A stretch of DNA of 64,000 nucleotides, taken from an uncultured Bacilli bacterium. GTDB taxonomy: Bacteria; Bacillota_I; Bacilli_A; RF39; UBA660. A program made the position numbers and the translations under genes. Below, in pieces: positions 1 to 8,702 of this stretch (positions are counted from its first letter, which is position 1; each line of letters starts with the position of its first letter). The stretch spans positions 124,001-188,000 of the forward strand of contig CAKOXO010000002.1 of assembly GCA_934130165.1 (NCBI GenBank), in the 5' to 3' direction. The notes under the pieces are model-generated. The model was not told where the DNA came from. It searched no databases and was given only the letters and a program-made list of their open reading frames with translations.

Positions 1-346
1 CTTCCTTAATTAATTCGCTTCTTAAACTATCAGCATTTTCTATTATTCCATTATGGACTATTGTAACTTTACCTACAGTATGAGGATGAGCATTTTTAAT
101 ATTTGCTTCTCCATGAGTAGCCCATCTAGTATGAGCAATCCCAACTGTATAATTATTTAAATTTTCTTTATCTAATTTTTCTTCTAAATTTGCTATTTTT
201 CCTACACTTTTAATTTTTTTTACTGAAGACTCATCAATTAATGCAATTCCTGATGAATCATAACCTCTATATTCTAAATTTTTAAGACCTGTTAATAATA
301 CATCTTTGGCCTTTTTATTTCCTATGTATCCAACGATACCACACAT
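1..346 (-). CDS. glmS: Glutamine--fructose-6-phosphate aminotransferase, N-terminal part
   Basis: Only the first 115 codons lie in the window; the gene runs off the left edge. The reading begins MCGIVGYIG, with the catalytic Cys2 of an Ntn-type glutaminase, followed by LEYRGYDSSGIA, HTRWATHG and HNGIIEN, the usual glutaminase motifs of GlmS. The enzyme makes glucosamine-6-phosphate from fructose-6-phosphate and glutamine, the first step towards peptidoglycan amino sugars. A GGAGG sequence sits about 8 bases before the ATG. The glmS ribozyme directly upstream confirms the assignment and shows how it is regulated. Confidence 0.97.
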   Translation of the reverse strand, partial: MCGIVGYIGNKKAKDVLLTGLKNLEYRGYDSSGIALIDESSVKKIKSVGKIANLEEKLDKENLNNYTVGIAHTRWATHGEANIKNAHPHTVGKVTIVHNGIIENADSLRSELIKE

Positions 347-424
347 AATAAATACCTCCACTACAAAAATTTAGTGGGATATATACTTTGTTATAATTTT
401 GATTTTATTTTTTAATATATATCT

Positions 425-505
425 TACGACTCACTAATCCGTAGTAGCATCCGCCGAATATTTCGATAACTACTAACCTCGTCACCCGAAGGCCTGGCGC
501 TTAAA
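425..505 (-). ncRNA. glmS ribozyme (glucosamine-6-phosphate activated)
   Basis: On the minus strand the conserved core is visible: AAGCGCC at the cleavage site (scission expected between 501 and 500), then TGACGAGG, TTATCGAAATATTCGGCGG and the pairing segments TAGTAG/CTACTA. These match the known glmS ribozyme consensus. It lies in the 5' leader of glmS, where glucosamine-6-phosphate triggers self-cleavage and lowers GlmS expression. The 3' boundary of the supporting stems was not determined exactly. A -10-like TATAAT lies at 545-540 on the minus strand. Confidence 0.93.
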
Positions 506-548
506 TGAATTACTACCTTTCTACTTTCATTCTAAAATTATTATACGC

Positions 549-585
549 AAAAAAAAGAAAAGTGTATATAGTTTTTAACTTTTCT
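549..585 (-). terminator. Rho-independent terminator
   Basis: Inverted repeat GAAAAGT / ACTTTTC followed on the minus strand by a run of eight T. It closes the two-gene unit of the AAA+ ATPase and the four-helix membrane protein, just before the glmS promoter. Confidence 0.7.
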
Positions 586-955
586 TTGATTTTTTATGAG
601 ATAAATATAAACACACAAATACTATTATCATAAATAATGAAATAAGTAAAAGTTCAGATTTGAAATAACTTACTAAATTATTATGACTAGAATCTATTGT
701 TGTATATATAATATAATAAATTGTTCCTAAATACATTGTTACAAAGACTATTGCTACATTATATATATAGCTTTTTTTTAAAAAAATACTATCTTTAATA
801 ATTAAATCTAGTTCTACTATGAAAAGAGCTATAGTAATTACTAGATAAAATATTCCTTGCCAAGATGAAGCAAAAATAAATGGTAACATTTCTATAGTAA
901 GAATACTATATATACATAAAGAAATAATACTAATAGTATAAAGCATATTCTTCAT
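575..955 (-). CDS. Small membrane protein with four predicted helices
   Basis: This 126-residue protein is almost wholly hydrophobic, with about four membrane spans (near residues 3-22, 26-48, 62-86 and 97-117) and a basic C-terminus ending KKSKKS. I recognise no family. Its ATG lies 2 bases after the stop codon of the AAA+ ATPase gene, so the two are probably co-transcribed and translationally coupled. A terminator follows at once. No function can be assigned. Confidence 0.7.
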   Translation of the reverse strand: MKNMLYTISIISLCIYSILTIEMLPFIFASSWQGIFYLVITIALFIVELDLIIKDSIFLKKSYIYNVAIVFVTMYLGTIYYIIYTTIDSSHNNLVSYFKSELLLISLFMIIVFVCLYLSHKKSKKS

Positions 956-957
956 TT

Positions 958-1974
958 TTAATCTAATCTTTCATATTGTGGTTCATTAGGTTTCAATTCT
1001 GCTATTTCATCTTTAAACTTTTCATCAAAGTTTGGAATTTCTTTTTTTATAACGTCAGGATAAACATTTTTAGTATTCAGTATAGCCTTTCTAAAATCAA
1101 GAATATTAACTTCTTTTCTGTTTTCAAATAAAGCATTAGAAAATGCTTCCTGAACTAACGTTAAACTTACATCAGGATAACGTGAACCAATTTCATATAT
1201 TCTCTTATACTCACTAGTAATATCTGTAATGAACTCCATTATTTGTTGTTTTACGAAATGAGAATACATCATTTTAGTCCCTGTTCTTTTTTCCATTTTT
1301 GGAATTGTACCGACCAATATAGAAATATTTTCATCTCTAGTAGGTTCATTTATACTAACATTTTGAAAACGTCTTACAAAAGCTTTATCCCTTAAAATAT
1401 ATCTTTCATATTCTTCAGTAGTTGTTGCACCTATTACCTTTATATCACCACGATCAAGTGCAGGTTTAAACATGTTGGCGAAATCAAGTGCTTCTCCCTT
1501 ACTTCCCATAAGGGTATGAATTTCATCAATAAATAAAATTAGATTACTATAATTTTTTAATTCATCAATTAATGTTTGAATCTTTGCTTCTCCTGTTACT
1601 GGATCTACACCTAATAATGATGAAGTATTTACCTTTATTACATTGTAATCTTTTAATACATCAGGAATTATTCCCTTTTGTATTCTATAAGCTAATCCCT
1701 CTACAGTAGCTGTTTTACCAACACCAGGAGGGCCAGTTAAAATTACTGATTTATCAGGAGTTAATAAAATAAGTAACATTTGTTTTATTTGTTCATCTCT
1801 ACCAATAGCTGGATTTGTAATATATTCTTTATCATTAAAGTTTTCACCATAGTTAGATAAGATACTAATACGTTTTTTTCTTATGTCAAAAGAATTACCA
1901 TCATTATCTTTTCTATCTATATTACCAATATCATTATTCATCTTACTAAGTCTTGTTATTTCTTCATTATTCAT
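958..1974 (-). CDS. Stand-alone ClpA/ClpB-type AAA+ ATPase
   Basis: A single AAA+ module of 338 residues resembling the first ATPase domain of ClpB/ClpC. Walker A GPPGVGKT is near residues 81-88, Walker B FIDEIHTL near 148-155, then GATTTEEYERY and an arginine-rich segment RRFQNVSI. It lacks the Clp N-domain, the middle coiled coil and the second ATPase domain, so it is much shorter than ClpB (about 860 residues). An ATG 11 codons further upstream exists, but AGGAAAG precedes the chosen ATG. It is followed at 2 bases by a four-helix membrane protein, which may be its partner. Substrate and role are unknown. Confidence 0.82.
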   Translation of the reverse strand: MNNEEITRLSKMNNDIGNIDRKDNDGNSFDIRKKRISILSNYGENFNDKEYITNPAIGRDEQIKQMLLILLTPDKSVILTGPPGVGKTATVEGLAYRIQKGIIPDVLKDYNVIKVNTSSLLGVDPVTGEAKIQTLIDELKNYSNLILFIDEIHTLMGSKGEALDFANMFKPALDRGDIKVIGATTTEEYERYILRDKAFVRRFQNVSINEPTRDENISILVGTIPKMEKRTGTKMMYSHFVKQQIMEFITDITSEYKRIYEIGSRYPDVSLTLVQEAFSNALFENRKEVNILDFRKAILNTKNVYPDVIKKEIPNFDEKFKDEIAELKPNEPQYERLD

Positions 1975-2034
1975 AGTATCACTTTCCTCGAATATATTAT
2001 AACACATTACAAAAAGAAAAAAAGGAATAACTCC

Positions 2035-3237
2035 TTAAATTTTTCTTTTCAATGTCTTTGCTTCACTAAAATTACAATCTCTACTACATTTATAGTCAGG
2101 GAAAGTACATCTTGCTCCCTTTGTATATTTTTGAATATCTTCACTTAATTTTCTATTGTTACTATTTTCTAAAGCCTCTTTATATTTAGTTAAAGTCTTT
2201 TTAGTTTGATCATTTACCTCTAGTTGTGCCTCTGCACATAATCTTTCTTTACATTTTAGAATGAAATTATCATATGTACCAACCTCAGATATTTTAACTT
2301 TTTCACCCTGAGGAGTAACTCTTGCTACACTATTTATATCATTAAGCCATTCATCAACTAATACTTGATCATCTTCTATTATTGGTGGAACAAAATATGT
2401 TTTATTTTCCTTCCTTTCCATTTGATAATTAATAGTTCTATGTCTTTGTGCTTGGGCAAGTTGAGCAAAAGTTCCTTCGTAACTTGTTTTGTAAATATCA
2501 TCAAAGTAATCATTATTTAACTCTATATCATTTCCAAATAATGATATACTTCTATTTTTTTCATTTTGCATTAATCTATCATCTAAAACATTTGCCTCTT
2601 TTAAATTTTTATTAAACTCTTCTATTTGATAAAAAAGTCTTCCATCGAACTCTTTAGAAAAATCTAGAGAATCCTTATATTTATCTAGTGCTGATGCTAT
2701 ATAATTTATTTGTCTTAATGATGTTGTGTAAATCATTTGAGTTGGCATAAATACAGTAACTAAGTATCTTGCATTTTCTTGAGCTAGTTTTTCCTTTTTT
2801 CCACTATCAAGTACCATTCCATATTTATCTTCAATTTTTGCTTTAAATATGTCTAACCACTTACTATATAATTCTATTTCCCTATCAGTTATAAATGAAC
2901 CTTTCTTTTCCACTTTTGTATATCTTGCTGACTTTTCACTAGTTGTATATTGTTTTTCATTATTAATGATCATAGCCATTATTTTTGGTATATTTTGCAT
3001 ATTAAATGATATAGAAACATGATCATAAACACTATGATGACCACTATTAATAGTTCTATCGATACGTTTATTTGTTTTTTCTTCCTCTTCATTTTCTAGG
3101 GCTTGATAACCTTGCTTGTTATAACAAACTCCTGCAATTTTTCCTGAGCGATTTAGTGCCTTGTTAAGCATGAATTTACCATTGTTATCTACAAATATAC
3201 TAGGTAACAAAGTTATTTTCAAACCATTTTCATCCAT
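2035..3237 (-). CDS. ThyX-like flavin-dependent thymidylate synthase, double length
   Basis: The 400-residue protein carries ThyX-like motifs in two halves. Residues 66-78 (HHSVYDHVSISF) resemble the HxSxxEH region, 100-107 (SEKSARY) resembles NExSxRY, and 153-180 contains ENARYLVTVFMPT then SLRQ, like the EAR...LP and NxR segments. The second half has RHRT at 265-268, the core of the flavin-binding RHRxxS signature, and AEAQLEV at 335-341. Classical ThyX is about 220 residues, so this looks like a fused pseudo-dimer. A role in methylenetetrahydrofolate-dependent dUMP methylation fits the dCMP deaminase nearby. The RHRxxS serine is not obvious, so activity is inferred. Confidence 0.72.
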   Translation of the reverse strand: MDENGLKITLLPSIFVDNNGKFMLNKALNRSGKIAGVCYNKQGYQALENEEEEKTNKRIDRTINSGHHSVYDHVSISFNMQNIPKIMAMIINNEKQYTTSEKSARYTKVEKKGSFITDREIELYSKWLDIFKAKIEDKYGMVLDSGKKEKLAQENARYLVTVFMPTQMIYTTSLRQINYIASALDKYKDSLDFSKEFDGRLFYQIEEFNKNLKEANVLDDRLMQNEKNRSISLFGNDIELNNDYFDDIYKTSYEGTFAQLAQAQRHRTINYQMERKENKTYFVPPIIEDDQVLVDEWLNDINSVARVTPQGEKVKISEVGTYDNFILKCKERLCAEAQLEVNDQTKKTLTKYKEALENSNNRKLSEDIQKYTKGARCTFPDYKCSRDCNFSEAKTLKRKI

Positions 3238-3303
3238 ATTTTTACCTCCTACATTTTTATCATTTTTCCCATTTATTCCCTATATTATTATATCATTAAT
3301 AAT

Positions 3304-3340
3304 TAAAAAAAGCATCTTAAAATTTATTTAATAGATGCTT
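3304..3340 (-). terminator. Terminator overlapping the end of the aldolase gene
   Basis: AAGCATCT and AGATGCTT pair around a 15-base loop, followed on the minus strand by seven T. The stem begins inside the last codons of the aldolase gene. Confidence 0.8.
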
Positions 3341-4211
3341 CATATATATCATTAATTGACTTTTCAAGTTTTAAATCAAACTCACTTTGAGTATCTGATA
3401 CCTTTAATCCTTCTAAAAGTGCCCTTGAAAATGATGCAATCATATTATTATTTTCACTTAACTTTAAACACGCATCACTTTTTGAATAACCCCCAGATAA
3501 GGCCACTACTCTAACAACGTTTTTATGATTAATTATTTCTTGATAAAAATTAGGAATAGTTGGAATACTGAATTTAAACATTACTTTTTCATCATCATCC
3601 AACTCATTTAATTTTTTTAGTATTATCTCTTTTAATATTTCTTCACATTTTTCTTTAACAGGTGAGGTAATACTAACCTCAGGTTCTATTATAGGAACAA
3701 GTCCTTTTGAACATATAGTTTTAGCAAGAACAAATTGTTGTTCTACTATTTTTTCTATACCTACTCTATTATCACTACTAATAACAGATCTCATCTTTGT
3801 ACCAAAAATATTTTTATTTCTAGCAAGGTCTAGGGTATCCAATAAATTAGGAATTGGCTTCATTAACTGAACTCCATCTTTTTCCTTTTCTAAACCCTTA
3901 TCCACTTTTAAAAATGGTACTATTTTTTTACTATTCCATAGGTAATCAGCTGTATATAAATCATCAATTTTTCTATTCATTGTTTCTTCAAATAAAATAA
4001 CACCTAAAATTTTTTGATTAGTAAAAGAGGCACTTTTTATAATTCTAGTACGCATATCGTGAATAAGATTAAACATTTCACAATCACCATGATACTCATT
4101 TTTACCAATGCCGTATAACTCTAATGTTTTAGCACTACTTCCACCACTTTGATCTAGTGCTGCTATAAATCCTTTTCCATTTTTAATTATTTCAAATTTT
4201 TCTAAATCCAT
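3324..4211 (-). CDS. Class I fructose-1,6-bisphosphate aldolase
   Basis: 295 residues, the usual size of the bacterial class I (Schiff-base) aldolases of the COG3588 type. Visible signatures are AALDQSGGS near residue 17, the FEETMNR segment, PFLKVDKGLE near 98, and IIEPEVSI. It splits fructose-1,6-bisphosphate into dihydroxyacetone phosphate and glyceraldehyde-3-phosphate in glycolysis, without needing a metal. The start has a GGAGGATAG-type binding site just before the ATG. The gene stands alone, with a terminator overlapping its stop codon. Confidence 0.93.
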   Translation of the reverse strand: MDLEKFEIIKNGKGFIAALDQSGGSSAKTLELYGIGKNEYHGDCEMFNLIHDMRTRIIKSASFTNQKILGVILFEETMNRKIDDLYTADYLWNSKKIVPFLKVDKGLEKEKDGVQLMKPIPNLLDTLDLARNKNIFGTKMRSVISSDNRVGIEKIVEQQFVLAKTICSKGLVPIIEPEVSITSPVKEKCEEILKEIILKKLNELDDDEKVMFKFSIPTIPNFYQEIINHKNVVRVVALSGGYSKSDACLKLSENNNMIASFSRALLEGLKVSDTQSEFDLKLEKSINDIYEASIK

Positions 4212-4244
4212 TTTCTATCCTCCAATAATATTATAACACAATTA

Positions 4245-5123
4245 CTACTTTCTTACTTTAATAATATCTTCATTTGTTAACTCTCCTATTAATAAAGAAG
4301 AATTAACATAGTGATTTTTATAATTATTATCTACTTTATTTTCATCATAATTAGCATAACAATATCTACAATAATGTTTACAAGAATTATAAACACCTAT
4401 ATCAACCATTTCCACACAACCACATCCTCTAGCTTTCCATTTCTTAAATTTTGTTTTATTTGTTTTTTTATACGCTAAATTAAAATCTAGGCAATCTTTT
4501 TTTATGAAACCATATTGGACTAAGTCATGTTTTTCAAAACAAGTTTGAACAGTCATATTATGTTTTTTTGCTATCATACTAAAATTTATCCCAATTTTTC
4601 TATAATCATCTTCTTCAAATGGTTTTAGATTCAATACTTTTAAGTTATTTTTAACGTTTTTATACAAATCTATAAAAGATATAATAATATGTGAGGTATA
4701 TCCATCTAGTAGTTCGCATAATCTTTGAAAAGACTTTAAGTGGTAACTTAAATTGTATTTATCACTTAAAAATATTGGATCATATCTAATATATAAATTC
4801 TCCTTACCTATAATTTTAGAAATTTTCTTAACTGCTTCTATAATAGATTTCTTATTATAAACACCTGGTTCAATATCCCTATGATATGGAGTTATAGTAA
4901 CATGAAAAATAATAGGAATTTTTATTTCTGATATATAACTAATTATAGGTACAGGATTTTTTGTACAAAATACTATTAAATCTACATCTTTAAAATATAT
5001 CCTACTAACCTGTTTATTATAAAAAGGATTTCTAACATCAACATAACCTTCCCTATATCTATTAATAAACCAAGGCGTATAAAAAGCAACTATATCACAT
5101 CTACCACTTACATTTAATATCAT
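4245..5123 (-). CDS. DUF1848 family protein with a Cys cluster
   Basis: The N-terminus (ILNVSGRCDIVAFYTPWF), the VFCTKNP segment and the HVTITPY segment are typical of DUF1848 proteins. The C-terminal CKHYCRYC at residues 248-255 follows a second Cys pair (CGC). The Cx3Cx2C spacing is like that of radical-SAM iron-sulfur proteins, but it lies at the C-terminus here rather than near the N-terminus. A metal or Fe-S cofactor is likely; the reaction is unknown. 292 residues is a normal length for the family. It sits between the aldolase and MATE genes without overlap. Confidence 0.8.
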   Translation of the reverse strand: MILNVSGRCDIVAFYTPWFINRYREGYVDVRNPFYNKQVSRIYFKDVDLIVFCTKNPVPIISYISEIKIPIIFHVTITPYHRDIEPGVYNKKSIIEAVKKISKIIGKENLYIRYDPIFLSDKYNLSYHLKSFQRLCELLDGYTSHIIISFIDLYKNVKNNLKVLNLKPFEEDDYRKIGINFSMIAKKHNMTVQTCFEKHDLVQYGFIKKDCLDFNLAYKKTNKTKFKKWKARGCGCVEMVDIGVYNSCKHYCRYCYANYDENKVDNNYKNHYVNSSLLIGELTNEDIIKVRK

Positions 5124-5146
5124 AATACATCACTACTTTATTATAA

Positions 5147-5178
5147 CAAAAAAGATAAAATTAGTTTTTATCTTTTTT
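5147..5178 (-). terminator. Terminator after the MATE-kinase fusion gene
   Basis: Symmetrical AAAGATAAAA / TTTTTATCTTT hairpin with T-runs, overlapping the end of the gene that stops at 5161. Confidence 0.65.
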
Positions 5179-7164
5179 ACCAATAACATATTGTTCAATA
5201 ACCTCTGCACATTTTTCTACACCTAAGCTATCACTGTTAAGACATAAATCATAATTTTCTGGATTGTTCCATTCCCTATTTGTATAGTATTTATAATGAT
5301 TTTTTCTTAACTTATTAATTTTTTCTATTTCTTTTTTTGCATCCTTCTTTGGAATATTATAATATTTTATAGCTCTTTTAATTTTAGATTCCATATCACT
5401 ATATATAAATATTTTTATTAAGTTTTTATTATCTTTTAAAATAAAGTCTGCACAACGTCCAACAATAACGCAAGAATTTTTAGATGCTAATTTCTTTATA
5501 AGGTTAGCTTCTTCTAAAAATAATTCATCTGCATTACTAAGTGATTGATAATAACCACTATTGAAATTATCTAAAAGTGTTCTTTTTTGTTCTATATTTT
5601 CAATATATGATGAATCTAAACCTGTTTCATTTGTTAATTCTTTAATAAAATCTTTATCATATAATTTTATTTTAAGTTTTTCTGCTACTAATTTAGCAAT
5701 ATATCTTCCGCCACTACCATATTCACGAGAGATTGTAATTACTATATTTTTATCTAAGACAGAATTATTTTCTAAAGTACTTGCTTTTGTATCAGATCTA
5801 ACACTTTTTACAGAATTCAATTTTTTAACTTCAAAAAACAATAAAATTGTTGAAATAATAAATGCTAATAAATCCGCGAAAGGACCTGCATATAAAACTC
5901 CTTCTACTCCGTATAATTTTCCTAAAACTATCATGGCAGGTATTAGAAATAAGATTTGTCTTGATAAAGATATAAAGGCACTTTTAGCACTTTTTCCAAT
6001 AGCTTGAAAGAAAATACCTGATGCTATTTGAATACCATTAATAATACATAGCATTAAGTAAACTCTAAATGCATAGGAAGCAAAATCCATATATAACTTA
6101 TTGCCTGAACCAAATATCATAATTAGTTTATCTGGTATTAATTGGAATAGTAAGAAACCAATTGTACCAACTACTACACTAAGTGTTAGAACTCTTTTTA
6201 ATGTTTCTTTAACACGATCATATTTACCGGCACCATAATTATAACCAACTATCGGTTGAGAACCAGCTGCTATTCCAATTATAAAACTATTTAAAATCTG
6301 ATTTATCTTCATAACTATTCCCAAAACCGTAATAGGTATTTCTGCACCATATTTAGAATGAGCACCATACTTACTTAAAAGATTATTTTCGAAAGCTATT
6401 ACTAAAACAATACTAATTTGAGTTATAAAACTAGATATTCCCAAGGTAGAAACTTTTAGGGCAACTGATTTATCAAATTTAAATTTCTTTTTAGATAATT
6501 TAATAGATTTAAATTTTTTTAGATACAAAATATTAAGTATAAATGTTACAAATTGGGAAATGACAGTAGCTATAGCTGCTCCTCTAACTCCCATATGAAA
6601 AACAAATATAAATATAGGATCTAATATAATATTTAATACTGCTCCTAAAATCATTGTCTTCATTGCATATGCTGGTGATGAATCGGCTCTAATAATAGAA
6701 TTTAGAGTAGTACCAATCATCATAAATGGAAGTCCAATAACTATTGATCCACCATATTCTAAAGCATAAATCTCCAATTTCTTAGTACATCCAAAAATAT
6801 AAATTAATTTTTTTAAAAACAAAGAACTACCAACAAAGAATAAAATTGAAACAATAACTGATAAAATAAAGCCATTAACAACACCTTGAGCAGCTTCTTT
6901 CTTTTTCTTCTCACCAAGTTTTAAACTAAGATATGCACTTGCACCATCACCAAACATTAAACTAAATGCTAAGCAAATCATTGTAAGTGGAAAAACTACA
7001 TTAGTAGCACCATTTCCTAAATATCCTACTCCCCATCCAATAAATATTTGGTCAACTATATTATATAAAGAGTTAACAACTAAAGAAATAATACATGGAA
7101 TAGAAAACTTTTTCATTAATTTACTTATTTTTTCATAACCTAAAATATTTTCTTCTTTTTTCAT
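5161..7164 (-). CDS. MATE-family exporter fused to a cytidylate-kinase-like domain
   Basis: Residues 1 to about 445 form a MATE-type multidrug/toxin exporter with about 12 membrane spans (MKKFSIPCIISLVVNSLYNI, DQIFIGWGVG, and the repeat-half motif GAAAGSQPIVGYNYGAG). After a linker, residues from about 460 to 667 form a cytidylate-kinase-like domain starting NIVITISREYGSGG, the degenerate P-loop of that family. A MATE protein alone is about 450 residues, so this is a true in-frame fusion. MATE proteins export cationic or planar compounds by Na+ or H+ antiport; the kinase-like domain would lie in the cytoplasm and may sense or modify a nucleotide-like ligand (inference). The 130-base leader upstream is discussed under rejected items. 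Confidence 0.88.
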   Translation of the reverse strand: MKKEENILGYEKISKLMKKFSIPCIISLVVNSLYNIVDQIFIGWGVGYLGNGATNVVFPLTMICLAFSLMFGDGASAYLSLKLGEKKKKEAAQGVVNGFILSVIVSILFFVGSSLFLKKLIYIFGCTKKLEIYALEYGGSIVIGLPFMMIGTTLNSIIRADSSPAYAMKTMILGAVLNIILDPIFIFVFHMGVRGAAIATVISQFVTFILNILYLKKFKSIKLSKKKFKFDKSVALKVSTLGISSFITQISIVLVIAFENNLLSKYGAHSKYGAEIPITVLGIVMKINQILNSFIIGIAAGSQPIVGYNYGAGKYDRVKETLKRVLTLSVVVGTIGFLLFQLIPDKLIMIFGSGNKLYMDFASYAFRVYLMLCIINGIQIASGIFFQAIGKSAKSAFISLSRQILFLIPAMIVLGKLYGVEGVLYAGPFADLLAFIISTILLFFEVKKLNSVKSVRSDTKASTLENNSVLDKNIVITISREYGSGGRYIAKLVAEKLKIKLYDKDFIKELTNETGLDSSYIENIEQKRTLLDNFNSGYYQSLSNADELFLEEANLIKKLASKNSCVIVGRCADFILKDNKNLIKIFIYSDMESKIKRAIKYYNIPKKDAKKEIEKINKLRKNHYKYYTNREWNNPENYDLCLNSDSLGVEKCAEVIEQYVIGKKDKN

Positions 7165-7297
7165 ACATATATACTCCTTTCCAAAAAAAAGATAATAATT
7201 ATTTAAATTATCATCTGGATTTACACTAGCAAAATATATACTAGAAACGCGACATAAACGATTATATCACAAATATTTTTTTTATGTAAGGAAAAAA

Positions 7298-7786
7298 TTA
7301 ATAACCAAATACTCCTTCAATACTATCATCGTTAAGAATAAAATCATCAACTAATATTTCTCTATACTCATACTTGGAATCTCTTATTACAACCTTTTCT
7401 ATACCTGCATTTATAATCATTCTTTTGCAAAACATACATGGCATAGCCTTTTCTACATATTCTCCAGTTATCTCTTTTCCAACTAAATATAGAGTTGAGC
7501 CAATCATATCTTTTCTGGATGCGGAAATTATTGCATTTTGTTCTGCATGAACACTTCTACACATTTCATATCTTTCACCACGTGGAATGTTTAATTTTTC
7601 TCTCATACAATATCCTAAATCTGTACAGTTTTTCCTTTTTCTAGGAGCACCAACATATCCAGTTGAAATAATTTCATCATTTTTTACTATAGCAGCGCCA
7701 TATAATCTCCTAATGCAGGTACCACGTTCTAAAACAGTTTCCGCAATATTTAAATAATAATTATTTTTGTCTATTCTTTTTCTCAT
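7298..7786 (-). CDS. dCMP deaminase
   Basis: A 162-residue cytidine/deoxycytidylate deaminase family protein. The zinc-site motif HAE is at 80-82 and PCMFC at 116-120 (Cys117 and Cys120). The extended insert with Cys54 and Cys60 ahead of the HAE motif is typical of dCMP deaminases (ComEB/Dcd type) rather than cytidine deaminases. It converts dCMP to dUMP, the substrate of thymidylate synthase, which fits the ThyX-like gene 4 kb away. The stop codon of the upstream gene is only 8 bases from its start, so the two are co-transcribed. Confidence 0.92.
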   Translation of the reverse strand: MRKRIDKNNYYLNIAETVLERGTCIRRLYGAAIVKNDEIISTGYVGAPRKRKNCTDLGYCMREKLNIPRGERYEMCRSVHAEQNAIISASRKDMIGSTLYLVGKEITGEYVEKAMPCMFCKRMIINAGIEKVVIRDSKYEYREILVDDFILNDDSIEGVFGY

Positions 7787-7794
7787 AAAAACAC

Positions 7795-8319
7795 CTACTT
7801 CTTTCTAACATTAATATTATCAAGTTTCTTATTTAATAAGTACTGATTTAAATCAACATGTATATTATCATCACTAAATGAATTTAAATACTCATTAAAT
7901 CTATCCTCATCTATGTCTACTACCCCATCTTTTAATAAATCATTAACTATATTGCAATCTAAATTATCCCCTGGCCATTTTTTTAATGATATGAGTTGTT
8001 TATTTTCATCGTTTACAAACTGGGAAAAGGTAGGATCTATAAGTAATCTTTTAAGATTATTTTCACTTTTATACTCAGCTATCAAAAAAACATGATCAAC
8101 AGATACTAAGGAGGAAAGATCTATTAAATAAGTAGTAATATTAGCATTTCTTAGTTTTTCTTCTATTTGACTAGCCATATACTTGCAAAAGCCATCTAAA
8201 CATCCCACTTCATTTAATAATTTCTGCTTTTCATCTTTGACAATATTTACAATTAAATTACGATTATCATTATTCCTTATATTTAAAATAGATGAATAAA
8301 ACTTTTCTAGTTCATTCAT
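7795..8319 (-). CDS. Small papain/transglutaminase-fold-like protein, function unknown
   Basis: 174 residues from the ATG at 8319, chosen because GGTGAT precedes it; an in-frame ATG 14 codons upstream has no good binding site. I do not recognise the family. The order Cys40/Cys45 (GCLDGFCKYMA), His76 (VDHVFLIAEY) and Asp95 (LLIDPTFSQF) matches the Cys-His-Asp layout of transglutaminase, arylamine acetyltransferase and papain-like folds, where the His strand is followed by a strand ending in DPT. There is no signal peptide or membrane helix, so it is cytoplasmic. It lies just upstream of dCMP deaminase in one transcription unit. Enzymatic activity is only inferred. Confidence 0.6.
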   Translation of the reverse strand: MNELEKFYSSILNIRNNDNRNLIVNIVKDEKQKLLNEVGCLDGFCKYMASQIEEKLRNANITTYLIDLSSLVSVDHVFLIAEYKSENNLKRLLIDPTFSQFVNDENKQLISLKKWPGDNLDCNIVNDLLKDGVVDIDEDRFNEYLNSFSDDNIHVDLNQYLLNKKLDNINVRKK

Positions 8320-8365
8320 AGTATCACCACTTAAATTATAACATATTAAACTAAAGAACAAAATA

Positions 8366-8395
8366 AAAACATGATCCTGACAAAATCATGTTTTC
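8366..8395 (-). terminator. Terminator of the 8.4-8.7 kb RNA
   Basis: On the minus strand ACATGAT pairs with ATCATGT over a 9-base loop, followed by TTTTATTTTG. It is placed so that it ends the structured RNA before the small papain-like gene. Confidence 0.65.
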
Positions 8396-8697
8396 TAGTT
8401 TTTTGAATAACTACCAATTATTTCTTCGATCATAGTGTATATTAATAAAATAATATACACGTTAATATTCAACCGTTAAATTGAACACATCATAAAATAA
8501 TTTTTATCTAAGAATTGTCAGTACTTAGACGTAGCATCTTATTATTATGAGTTTTCTTTCTCATTACAATTGTAAGCCTAAATATTAATAAGATAACAAT
8601 ACCCCTAGTATTATCTATTCATCTAGACGGATCATTATACAACAACCACATAAGACTCATTCCTATGTTTTATACATCCAATATTATATTTAGGTTA
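8366..8697 (-). ncRNA. Unassigned structured RNA of about 330 nt
   Basis: No protein fits here, but the minus strand has a near-consensus promoter at 8731-8703, then many paired segments, then a terminator. CCTAAATAT and ATATTTAGG pair over about 110 nt to close a 5' domain. Inside or after it are ACATA/TATGT, TGAG/CTCA, TCTAAG/CTTAGA, TTCAA/TTGAA and the strong GTGTATATTA/TAATATACAC hairpin. The end is ACATGAT/ATCATGT followed by TTTTTATTTT. I could not match it to tmRNA, RNase P, SRP RNA, 6S RNA or a riboswitch I know. It stops about 45 bases upstream of the next start codon, so it could be a free RNA or a very long leader; the terminator favours a free RNA. Confidence 0.62.
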
Positions 8698-8702
8698 ATT
8701 TA

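Noticed and set aside
5561..6007. Plus-strand open frame opposite the MATE fusion
   Set aside because: A shadow of the minus-strand gene: no binding site, unlikely composition, lies wholly inside it.
7201..7275. Purine-riboswitch-like words upstream of the MATE fusion gene (minus strand ATATAATCG, CGTTTCTA, GTAAAT)
   Set aside because: The J2/3-like and L3-like words are there, but the P2 and P3 arms do not pair and the final GACTATG segment is missing. Not supported as an aptamer; a covariance-model search would decide.
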